Part shown: in pieces, positions 1-5,344 of the stretch | How positions within the stretch are numbered: position 1 is the first letter of the stretch | How the letters are laid out: each line of letters starts with the position of its first letter | Source: Fidelibacterota bacterium | Lineage (GTDB): Bacteria > Fidelibacterota > Marinisomatia > Marinisomatales > J089 | DNA length: 5,344 bases | Reading direction: 5' to 3' | NCBI GenBank assembly: GCA_003695105.1 | Contig: RFIZ01000003.1 | Span: forward strand, 1 to 5,344 | Notes under the pieces: model-generated | Databases searched by the model: none | What the model was told of the DNA's origin: nothing | Seen by the model: only the letters and a program-made list of their open reading frames with translations | Made by a program: the position numbers and the translations under genes

Positions 1-852
1 CGCTTCTCCTGGTGGAATCCATGGTCCCCCACCGATCGCCTGGTGATCGGCTATCTGTTTTTCCTGACGGCCTGGACCCTCCTGGGCTGGCACCGCATCA
101 CTCACCCCGCGCTGCACCTGACCCTCAACCTGATCCTGATGCTCACATTCGCGGGTCGCAGCCGGCTCCTCCAATCCTCATCTTCCGGTTGGAGCTCTGT
201 ATGGCTCCTGGTTCCGATCCCGCTGCTCGTCTGGTGGTATCCCCAGGCCACTCTTCTGCGCCATGTCCTGTTTCCTACGGATCTGGACGCCTGGATTCTC
301 CCGGTGGAACGCTTCCTGTTCCGGACTGAGCTGTACCGCCTTCTCCCCCGCCTGCTTCCCCGATGGACGAGTGAACTGCTTCACGGAATCTATTTTCTCT
401 ATTACCTGTTATTGTTCTTCATCCCCTACCTGGGGTACGCCCGGGACCCACGACTGGCCCGGGAAACCGTGTTTTCCATCCTGGGAACCATGTTATCTTT
501 ACAGATCGTGATCATGATTTTTCCCACCTCCGGGCCGGTCTATCTGCATGACCAGTCCTTTCCCGATCCGGGGTGGTTTACCCGCCTGATGAACTGGGTG
601 TACCGCACCTTCGATCAGGGAGGCGGTGCCTTTCCCAGCATCCATTCCGCTGCCGCCGTGGTGCTGGTCGCCTATGGCAGCCGCCTCTTTCCGGCCTGGC
701 GGGCAGGGCTACTGACATTTCTGATCCTTCTGTTGCTGGCCACAGTAGCCTGTTCTTATCATTACACTCTGGATATGGTATCCGGAGCCGTAATCGGCCG
801 GCTCAGCCTGCCTCTCTGGACCCGTTTGTATACCGTCTGGAACCGGACATGA
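1..852 (+). CDS. PAP2 superfamily (AUR1/PAP2_3-like) integral membrane protein, 5'-truncated by window edge
   Basis: The frame is open from base 1 and ends at TGA 850-852, giving 283 visible residues. The GTG at 43 lies inside the first membrane helix, so the true start is probably upstream of the window. About seven or eight hydrophobic segments are visible (roughly residues 14-30, 32-50, 67-80, 125-146, 157-177, 210-230, 235-253, 255-270). The PAP2 signature is clear near the C-terminus: GGGAFPSIHSAAA with His215 (motif 2), then YHYTLDMVSGAVIG with His254 and Asp258 (motif 3, HxxxD). Motif 1 of classical lipid phosphatases (KxxxxxxRP) is not seen, and the motif 3 Arg is replaced by Thr248. 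This pattern fits the AUR1/inositolphosphotransferase-like branch, whose members hydrolyse or transfer phospho-headgroups on lipids at the extracytoplasmic membrane face. The substrate cannot be read from the sequence. The next gene starts inside this stop codon, so translation is probably coupled. TTA/CTA/TCA codons (five) are more frequent than in the downstream genes, partly because the protein is Leu-rich. Confidence 0.85.
   Translation, partial: RFSWWNPWSPTDRLVIGYLFFLTAWTLLGWHRITHPALHLTLNLILMLTFAGRSRLLQSSSSGWSSVWLLVPIPLLVWWYPQATLLRHVLFPTDLDAWILPVERFLFRTELYRLLPRLLPRWTSELLHGIYFLYYLLLFFIPYLGYARDPRLARETVFSILGTMLSLQIVIMIFPTSGPVYLHDQSFPDPGWFTRLMNWVYRTFDQGGGAFPSIHSAAAVVLVAYGSRLFPAWRAGLLTFLILLLLATVACSYHYTLDMVSGAVIGRLSLPLWTRLYTVWNRT
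839..852 (+). promoter_or_regulatory. Ribosome binding site and ATGA stop/start overlap (gene 1 to gene 2)
   Basis: GGAA at 839-842 lies six bases before ATG 849-851, and that ATG shares bases with the TGA stop (850-852) of the PAP2 gene. This classic 4-base ATGA overlap decides the start of gene 2 over the far upstream in-frame ATG at 573, and suggests coupled translation. Confidence 0.7.
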
Positions 853-1820
853 AACGCGGACGGGTAGTGCTCCTTCTGGTGGTCGCCGGGCTCCTCAGCG
901 GGTGCGTGGAACACATCCTCACCCTGAGAGTCCTCCCGGACGGTTCCAATTCCCTCCGGCTCCGGTCCCGGGGCGATTACCGGGATGTATTCGATACCGA
1001 TTTTCCCCATCCTGCCGATTGGCTGTCGGATACGTCCTGGACCCTGAATACATCGGATACGACCTGGATCTGGGAGAGCAATACTTTCAGCCGGGACTCC
1101 CTGTATGTATTCGGCCCGCCGGACCATCCCGTGGCGCTGTTGCACCGGACGATTGTTCCCGGCACCTTTTCCCACACCTATGCCGTCCGGCTCCGCTTCC
1201 CCGGATGGGGAGTGTATAGCCGCTATCCGGCGCTGGGCCCGGTTCTGCGGGACGAGGCTCCCCTGGACTCCACCCAGTGGCAGGCCGATGTTTTGCGGTA
1301 TCTCTATTCCCGGGCCATACGGAGGGTCCCTCTGGACTCCAGTCGAACCGGACTGTCCCGGGAACGGCTGATCCACCATGTGAATTTATTTCTCGCCCAT
1401 GAATACCAGCCGGTCCCGGGGCAGTTGCCTGATCATCGGGACTTTTTGCTCTCCGTCCTGACTCCCTTTCAACGGCGCCTGCCGGCCGGCTATGTGGATT
1501 CGCTGGTGGCGGCGCTCCGTCCCGATCTGGCCGAATTGCAACTATTGCAATCGCTGAAAGACGATGCGTTCACCATCAAAATGGTCCTTCCGGGCCGGCT
1601 GGCCTTTACCACCGCCGACAGTCTGCGACGAGATACCCTGATCTGGCATGTGGAACTGAAGGATTATCTCCAGGATGATCTCCTGCTGGCAGCGGAGTCG
1701 GTGTTGATCTCCACCCGGGCTTTTCAACGCTGGGTTTCGCTGGGAACGGGGGGAATTCTCCTGGTATTGGTCGTGATTGTGCTGGTCTATCTTCAGGTCC
1801 GCCGGCGTAGGATTCGGTAG
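849..1820 (+). CDS. Predicted lipoprotein with C-terminal transmembrane anchor, function unknown
   Basis: The 323-residue protein starts with a basic n-region (MKRGR), a hydrophobic stretch and a lipobox LLSGC, so Cys19 should be lipidated after signal peptidase II cleavage. The mature part begins with a beta-like strand ending in LRVLPDGS (about 26-33), a pattern common at the start of envelope lipoproteins of LppM-like style. A middle region follows, rich in Trp, Asp and Pro. Around 242-289 a segment with VLPGRLAFTTADSL, a Trp, then AAESVLIS resembles a recurrent beta-domain in such lipoproteins (PG...T.AD...W...AES). A single helix at about 297-316 and a basic tail RRRRIR close the protein, which predicts inner-membrane anchoring with the tail in the cytoplasm. 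The bulk therefore sits in the periplasm, tied at both ends. Overlap with the PAP2 gene suggests a partnership in the membrane, but this is inference. No enzymatic motif is recognised. ATG 849 is chosen because it gives the full signal peptide. Confidence 0.8.
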   Translation: MKRGRVVLLLVVAGLLSGCVEHILTLRVLPDGSNSLRLRSRGDYRDVFDTDFPHPADWLSDTSWTLNTSDTTWIWESNTFSRDSLYVFGPPDHPVALLHRTIVPGTFSHTYAVRLRFPGWGVYSRYPALGPVLRDEAPLDSTQWQADVLRYLYSRAIRRVPLDSSRTGLSRERLIHHVNLFLAHEYQPVPGQLPDHRDFLLSVLTPFQRRLPAGYVDSLVAALRPDLAELQLLQSLKDDAFTIKMVLPGRLAFTTADSLRRDTLIWHVELKDYLQDDLLLAAESVLISTRAFQRWVSLGTGGILLVLVVIVLVYLQVRRRRIR

Positions 1821-1862
1821 GCGAGCGGCTGTAAATTCCAGGGAAATACCGGAAAGCATGGC
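1821..1862 (+). promoter_or_regulatory. Only intergenic gap; contains RBS for gene 3
   Basis: The 42-base gap between genes 2 and 3 contains GGAAA at 1851-1855, seven bases before ATG 1863, a plausible ribosome binding site. A second purine stretch, GGGAAA, lies a little upstream. No inverted repeat followed by T residues and no convincing -35/-10 pair is seen, so gene 3 may be read from the same transcript as gene 2, or from a weak promoter inside gene 2 that I cannot identify. Confidence 0.5.
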
Positions 1863-3326
1863 ATGACGCAATCGATTTACCGTTTGGACGCTCTCCGGAC
1901 CGCTTTTATCGGTCTGGACACCACTTACCCGCTGGCCGACGGACGGGTCACCCGCCGGGTCTACCTCGATTCCACCGCCTCCACCCTCATGTTCCGGCCG
2001 GCTCATGACGCGCTGGAAGCCTATTACCGCCATTACGCCAATACCCACAGCCGCCTTCATTTCAGCGCCAAAATCTCCACCGATCTCTACCACTGGGCTC
2101 ACGAAAAGGTGCTGCAATTTCTCCATGCCGATCCGGAGGAATACGCCTGCTTTTTCACCGGCTCCGGCGCCACGGCCGGTATGAATCGGATGGCGCGGGT
2201 GTTCCGCGATTTTCGGCCGGACCGGGACACGGTACTGGTATCCCTGATGGAACACCATTCCAATGACCTGCCCCATCGCAAACACGCCGGGCGGGTAATT
2301 CATCTTCCTTTGAAAGAACATTCCGGCCAGCCGGGTTGCATTGACCTGGCGGCCCTGGAGGCTGTGCTCTCCCGGGAACGGGATCGTATCAATTACGTCG
2401 CCGTCACCGGCGTCAGCAACGTGACCGGCATCATCAATCCCATCTATGACGTAGCCGAACTGGCCCATCGCTATGGAGCGCTGGTACTGGTGGACGGCGC
2501 CCAGATGGTCGCCCACCTCCCCGTCTGGATTTCCCACCCGGACCAGCCCGAACGCAACCTGGACGCCTTCGTCTTTTCCGGCCACAAGACCTATGTCCCG
2601 GGATCACCGGGCGTAGTGGTCTGCCGGAAAGATATTTTGTCAGCCATCGAACCGGAGGAAGTCGGCGGCGGCATGGTGGAGCGTGTATTCGTCGATCGCT
2701 ACATCATCACGAGCCAATTCCCGGATCGGGAAGAAGCCGGCACCCCGAATATCCCCGGTGCCATCGCCCTGGCCACCACCCTGGATATCCTGGACCGGGT
2801 GGGCATGGACACCCTGTTCCAGGAGGAATCCCGCCTGATTCATTATGCCCTGGAACGGTTCCAATCCCTGCCAACCGTCATGGTCTACGGTGAAACCGAT
2901 CCCCGGATCTGTCCCCGGGCCGCTTCGATTTCCTTCAACATTTACGATGTAGATCACGGTCTCACCGCCGCCATTCTCAATGATTACCACAACATCGCCG
3001 TCCGGAACGAATGTTTTTGCGCCCATCCCTACGTGGAGGAGATGATCCGGGACGATATTCCCCCGGACCTGCGCCGGGAGGAAAACATCCTTTCCATCCG
3101 GGCCAAACTGAAATCGGGCATGGTCCGAGCCTCCTTCGGTCTGTACAATACTGAAGAAGACGTGGAACGGCTGATGACCGCCCTCCGGGACATTTCGGAT
3201 CATATCAAAGACTATCGCACGTTGTACACCGTGGATGCAGAGGGCAATTACGTCCATCGGACCTTTCGACCGCCGCTGGGAGAAATCTTTTCCCTCCAAT
3301 CGCTGGTGGAGGCCCCCTTTGTGTAG
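1863..3326 (+). CDS. Class V aminotransferase-fold PLP enzyme, cysteine desulfurase (SufS/Csd)-like
   Basis: The 487-residue protein has the fold-type I, class V signature in order: YLDSTAST near the N-terminus (34-41), FTGSGATAG (98-106, phosphate-binding loop), EHHSNDLP (130-137, the His that stacks on PLP and the Asn), VDGAQ (210-214, Asp211 and Gln214 contacting the ring), FSGHK (238-242, Lys242 as Schiff base), EAGTPN (291-296) and AVRNECFCAHP (379-389). Cys386 aligns with the catalytic Cys of SufS (RTGHHCA type), so sulfur or selenium removal from cysteine is possible, with a second Cys384 two residues before. Differences from SufS are the length (about 80 residues more), the loop after the lysine (TYVPGSPG instead of LYGPTGIG), and a C-terminal extension after about 450. 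No suf or isc genes are nearby, so a role in general Fe-S assembly is not supported here. It could instead be a desulfurase-like lyase or epimerase of an uncharacterised class V branch. Probably cytoplasmic. Start ATG 1863 has an RBS; the ATG at 1858 is out of frame. Confidence 0.88.
   Translation: MTQSIYRLDALRTAFIGLDTTYPLADGRVTRRVYLDSTASTLMFRPAHDALEAYYRHYANTHSRLHFSAKISTDLYHWAHEKVLQFLHADPEEYACFFTGSGATAGMNRMARVFRDFRPDRDTVLVSLMEHHSNDLPHRKHAGRVIHLPLKEHSGQPGCIDLAALEAVLSRERDRINYVAVTGVSNVTGIINPIYDVAELAHRYGALVLVDGAQMVAHLPVWISHPDQPERNLDAFVFSGHKTYVPGSPGVVVCRKDILSAIEPEEVGGGMVERVFVDRYIITSQFPDREEAGTPNIPGAIALATTLDILDRVGMDTLFQEESRLIHYALERFQSLPTVMVYGETDPRICPRAASISFNIYDVDHGLTAAILNDYHNIAVRNECFCAHPYVEEMIRDDIPPDLRREENILSIRAKLKSGMVRASFGLYNTEEDVERLMTALRDISDHIKDYRTLYTVDAEGNYVHRTFRPPLGEIFSLQSLVEAPFV
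3308..3312 (+). promoter_or_regulatory. Strong ribosome binding site GGAGG for the TTG-started gene 4
   Basis: GGAGG lies inside the last codons of the PLP enzyme gene and exactly six bases before TTG 3319-3321. This near-ideal Shine-Dalgarno site and spacing are the main reason for choosing TTG 3319 rather than the in-frame ATG at 3235, which has no such site and would give a long overlap without an N-terminal signal. Confidence 0.75.
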
Positions 3327-3780
3327 GGTCCTGACCCTTTTCCTCCTGGGCTGTGCCCTGGTCACGGGCCAGGACGAGGATTCCTGGTCGCCCGTGAATC
3401 CCGGACCCTTTCTCAAGACCATCAAAATGATCCATCATGCGCCGGACATCATGTTTCAGGGCCGTCCCTACGACCTGGAACTGTTCGTCGATTTTCCGGA
3501 AGATTCCATCGAATCGGTCCTGATTCATATCAAAACCGACAGCATGTATACCTATCTGGAAATCCCGCTCAAAAAAAACCGGGATCACTATCTATATCGC
3601 TTCAACCCCCGGTGGTTCAAAGGTCAGCACATCCAATATTTCTTCACGGTCCAATTGTCCAATTTCAAAATATTTGCCACGCCTATGGACGAAGTGGGCA
3701 ACATCAAACCCATTCGACGGACTCTCATCGATCCCGTCCAGTACTGGGAATGGCGGAAACGTCAGTATGGACGGTCCTGA
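3319..3780 (+). CDS. Small exported beta-rich protein of unknown function, TTG start
   Basis: From TTG 3319 the product is 153 residues: MCRVLTLFLLGCALVTGQ and then an acidic, polar mature region. The N-terminus reads as a short export signal. Cleavage could be before Cys12 (LLGC lipobox, lipoprotein) or after Gly17 (VTG-Q, signal peptidase I); the hydrophobic core is short, so I leave this open. The body, about 33-130, alternates polar and hydrophobic residues in strand-like stretches (for example YDLELFVDF and the segment around KGQHIQYFF at 101-109), consistent with an Ig-like or similar beta-sandwich. This fold is inference and no catalytic motif is seen. The C-terminus ends in WRKRQYGRS. 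The gene overlaps the PLP gene by 8 bases and ligA by 14, indicating co-translation. A run of eight A residues (3571-3578) lies mid-gene. If the ATG at 3427 were the start, the signal would be lost. I do not recognise the family. Confidence 0.75.
   Translation: MCRVLTLFLLGCALVTGQDEDSWSPVNPGPFLKTIKMIHHAPDIMFQGRPYDLELFVDFPEDSIESVLIHIKTDSMYTYLEIPLKKNRDHYLYRFNPRWFKGQHIQYFFTVQLSNFKIFATPMDEVGNIKPIRRTLIDPVQYWEWRKRQYGRS
3755..3769 (+). promoter_or_regulatory. Modest RBS and start of ligA within gene 4
   Basis: GGAAA at 3755-3759 precedes ATG 3767-3769 by seven bases. The start lies 14 bases inside the end of gene 4, so ligase translation probably depends partly on ribosomes finishing the upstream gene. 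The resulting N-terminus aligns with E. coli LigA with an offset of two residues at the key sites, which supports this start. Confidence 0.55.
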
Positions 3781-5344
3781 TCCCAAAGCCCGCATCGAAG
3801 CCCTTCGTCGGCAGATCGACGACCACAACTACCGCTATTACGTCCTGGACGATCCCGTCATCAGCGACCAGGAATACGACCGGCTGCTCCGGGAACTGGA
3901 ACGGTTGGAACAGGCTAATCCGGACCTGATCACCCCCGATTCTCCCACCCAGCGCGTGGGCGCGGAACCCCTGAAAGAATTCGGGACGCTGGAACACGCC
4001 GTTCCCATGCTCTCTTTGGCCAATGCCATGAACGAGTCGGAAATCCGGGATTTCGATGAACGCATCCGGAAATGGCTCGAGACCTCTGATCCGGTGGAAT
4101 ATGTAGCGGAACCGAAACTGGACGGACTGGGAGTGGAAATCACGTATGAGAAGGGTCATTTCGTCTCCGGATCCACCCGCGGTGACGGCATAATGGGAGA
4201 AGATGTCACGGCCAATTTGCGGACGATTCGGGCGCTTCCCATGCGACTCCGGGATGAGCATCCACTGCCTTCTGTGCTGGACGTGCGGGGAGAAGTGTTC
4301 ATGCGCCGGACCGATTTCGAAACGCTGAACGCGGAACGGGAAATCCGGGGCGAACATTTGTTTGCCAATCCCCGGAATGCAGCCGCCGGGAGTCTCCGGC
4401 AACTGGATCCCGCCATCACCGCCGCCCGGCCGCTGAGTATCTATTGTTACCACGCCGGACGGTTGGAAGGAGTGAGCCTGTCGAACCACTGGGAATTTTT
4501 GCAATCTCTCCGCCGCTGGGGGTTACCGGTCAATCCCCTGATCAGGCGGGTCAGGGGTGTGGAAGGCCTGATTCAGTACTACCGCGATCTGGAAACCCGG
4601 CGGGACGGGTTACCCTATGAAATCGATGGTGTGGTATTCAAAGTGAACGCCTGGAACGCCCAGGAACGTCTCGGCGTCCGCAGCCGGTCGCCCCGATGGG
4701 CCATCGCCGGGAAATTCAAGGCGCGACAGGTGACCACCACCATCGAGGACATCGAAGTGCAGGTGGGACGGACCGGCGCCATCACCCCGGTGGCGATCCT
4801 GAAACCGGTTTTCCTGGGCGGTGTCACCGTATCCAAAGCCACCCTCCACAATCAGGATGAGATTCTGCGGAAGGATATCCGGATCGGCGACACGGTCCTG
4901 ATCGAACGGGCCGGAGATGTGATCCCGAAAGTGGTGAAAGTCATTCCGGACAAACGTCCGGACAACACCAAGCCCTACTACCTCCCTGATACATGTCCCG
5001 TCTGTCGGCACCCGGTGCACCGGCCGGAAGGGGAGGCCGTCACCCGATGTACCAATCTCTCCTGCCCCGCTCAGATCAAGGGCCGCATCGAACACTTTGT
5101 TTCGAAGAATGCCATGGATGTGGACGGTTTCGGGAAAAAAATTATTGATCAGCTGGTGGAAAAACGAGCGGTGCAAACCGTGGACGATCTCTACCGTCTC
5201 ACCCGGGAGGACCTGGCCCGGCAGGAACGTCTGGGTGAAAAGTCCGCCGCCAATCTGGTTGCCGCACTGGACCAATCGAAGTCCACCACTTTCGCCCGGT
5301 TTGTCTACGCCCTGGGAATTCGCAATGTGGGCGAACACGTGGCC
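3767..5344 (+). CDS. ligA: NAD+-dependent DNA ligase LigA, 3'-truncated by window edge
   Basis: LigA seals single-strand nicks in duplex DNA using NAD+, in replication and repair. The visible 526 codons run off the right edge; the family is usually near 670 residues, so the last HhH segment and the BRCT domain should lie outside. Domain Ia (about 1-70) has the NMN-binding set Tyr24, Tyr25, Asp34, Tyr37, Asp38. The adenylation domain has the KxDG motif with nucleophile Lys117 (KLDG), TRGDG at 137-141 followed by GEDVT, FANPRNAAAGSLRQ at 199-212, EIDGVVFKVN at 285-294 with Lys292, and Lys316. The OB fold follows, with VGRTGAITPVA. A zinc finger is complete (Cys410, Cys413, Cys428, Cys433), then helix-hairpin-helix repeats from about 440. 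All catalytic residues I can place are present, so the enzyme should be active. Small departures from the usual text are GLGVEITYE after KxDG and AGKFKAR where many LigAs read KFPAE. Start ATG 3767 overlaps gene 4. Confidence 0.98.
   Translation, partial: MDGPDPKARIEALRRQIDDHNYRYYVLDDPVISDQEYDRLLRELERLEQANPDLITPDSPTQRVGAEPLKEFGTLEHAVPMLSLANAMNESEIRDFDERIRKWLETSDPVEYVAEPKLDGLGVEITYEKGHFVSGSTRGDGIMGEDVTANLRTIRALPMRLRDEHPLPSVLDVRGEVFMRRTDFETLNAEREIRGEHLFANPRNAAAGSLRQLDPAITAARPLSIYCYHAGRLEGVSLSNHWEFLQSLRRWGLPVNPLIRRVRGVEGLIQYYRDLETRRDGLPYEIDGVVFKVNAWNAQERLGVRSRSPRWAIAGKFKARQVTTTIEDIEVQVGRTGAITPVAILKPVFLGGVTVSKATLHNQDEILRKDIRIGDTVLIERAGDVIPKVVKVIPDKRPDNTKPYYLPDTCPVCRHPVHRPEGEAVTRCTNLSCPAQIKGRIEHFVSKNAMDVDGFGKKIIDQLVEKRAVQTVDDLYRLTREDLARQERLGEKSAANLVAALDQSKSTTFARFVYALGIRNVGEHVA

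Noticed and set aside
573..848. Upstream in-frame extension of gene 2 from ATG 573
   Set aside because: It lies entirely inside the PAP2 gene in another frame. ATG 849 has an RBS, the ATGA overlap and a proper lipoprotein signal.
1535..1550. Direct repeat ATTGCAA twice at 9-base spacing
   Set aside because: It lies within gene 2 and encodes a Leu-Gln rich helix (LQLLQ). It is too short and not in a regulatory position.
1821..1862. Possible terminator between genes 2 and 3
   Set aside because: No GC-rich inverted repeat followed by a T run could be found in the 42 bases.
1542..2585. Long minus-strand open frames (also 762-1379, 2640-3425, 3725-4504, 4610-5338)
   Set aside because: Each is codon-aligned with the sense gene opposite and stays open only because the sense genes rarely use TTA, CTA or TCA. 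1542-2585 even runs across the junction of two convincing sense genes. Their translations show no recognisable domains.
3235..3318. Upstream in-frame ATG for gene 4
   Set aside because: No ribosome binding site precedes it, it would overlap the PLP gene by 92 bases, and the export signal would be buried internally. TTG 3319 with GGAGG at ideal spacing is better.
4945..4965. Direct repeat TCCGGACAA (4945-4953 and 4957-4965)
   Set aside because: It encodes Pro-Asp-Lys-Arg-Pro-Asp-Asn in the linker before the LigA zinc finger, in frame. The copy is short and probably chance from preferred codons.
5135..5141. A7 run in ligA following GGG
   Set aside because: It encodes Gly-Lys-Lys-Ile at a conserved HhH-region position, and the ligA frame continues intact to the window end, so there is no sign of frameshifting.

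Overview
The window is a tightly packed, all-plus-strand stretch of a bacterial chromosome. It holds five protein genes and almost no non-coding DNA; the only gap between genes is 42 bases (1821-1862). Base composition is GC-rich by eye, with Arg CGG/CGC, Leu CTG and Gly GGC/GGA prominent. An NAD+-dependent DNA ligase shows it is bacterial, and exported proteins with lipobox-like signals suggest a diderm (Gram-negative type) cell. I cannot fix the lineage. A poorly studied FCB-type phylum such as Calditrichota or Marinimicrobia is only a low-confidence guess from protein style.

Layout: (1) 1-852, the 3' part of a multi-pass membrane protein of the PAP2 superfamily, of the AUR1/PAP2_3 type, with its N-terminus cut by the window edge. 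(2) 849-1820, a protein with an N-terminal lipobox and a C-terminal membrane helix, start overlapping gene 1's stop as ATGA. (3) 1863-3326, a class V (SufS/Csd-like) PLP enzyme with the PLP lysine and a cysteine where SufS has its catalytic one, but with an altered lysine loop and extra length. (4) 3319-3780, a small exported beta-rich protein starting at a TTG that overlaps gene 3 and follows a very good ribosome binding site. (5) 3767-5344, ligA, cut by the right edge after 526 codons in the helix-hairpin-helix region.

Junctions are -4, +42, -8 and -14 bases, so the genes are probably co-transcribed, at least as the pairs 1-2 and 3-4-5. No terminator or convincing promoter is visible. Genes 1, 2 and 4 act at or outside the membrane, gene 3 is a predicted cytoplasmic PLP enzyme and gene 5 is DNA replication/repair, so the row does not form one obvious pathway.

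I found no mobile element, CRISPR array, RNA gene or defence system, and no clear sign of a new system. The points most worth checking are the unassigned PLP enzyme, the doubly anchored lipoprotein next to a PAP2-type enzyme, and the small exported protein wedged between the PLP gene and ligA with overlaps on both sides.
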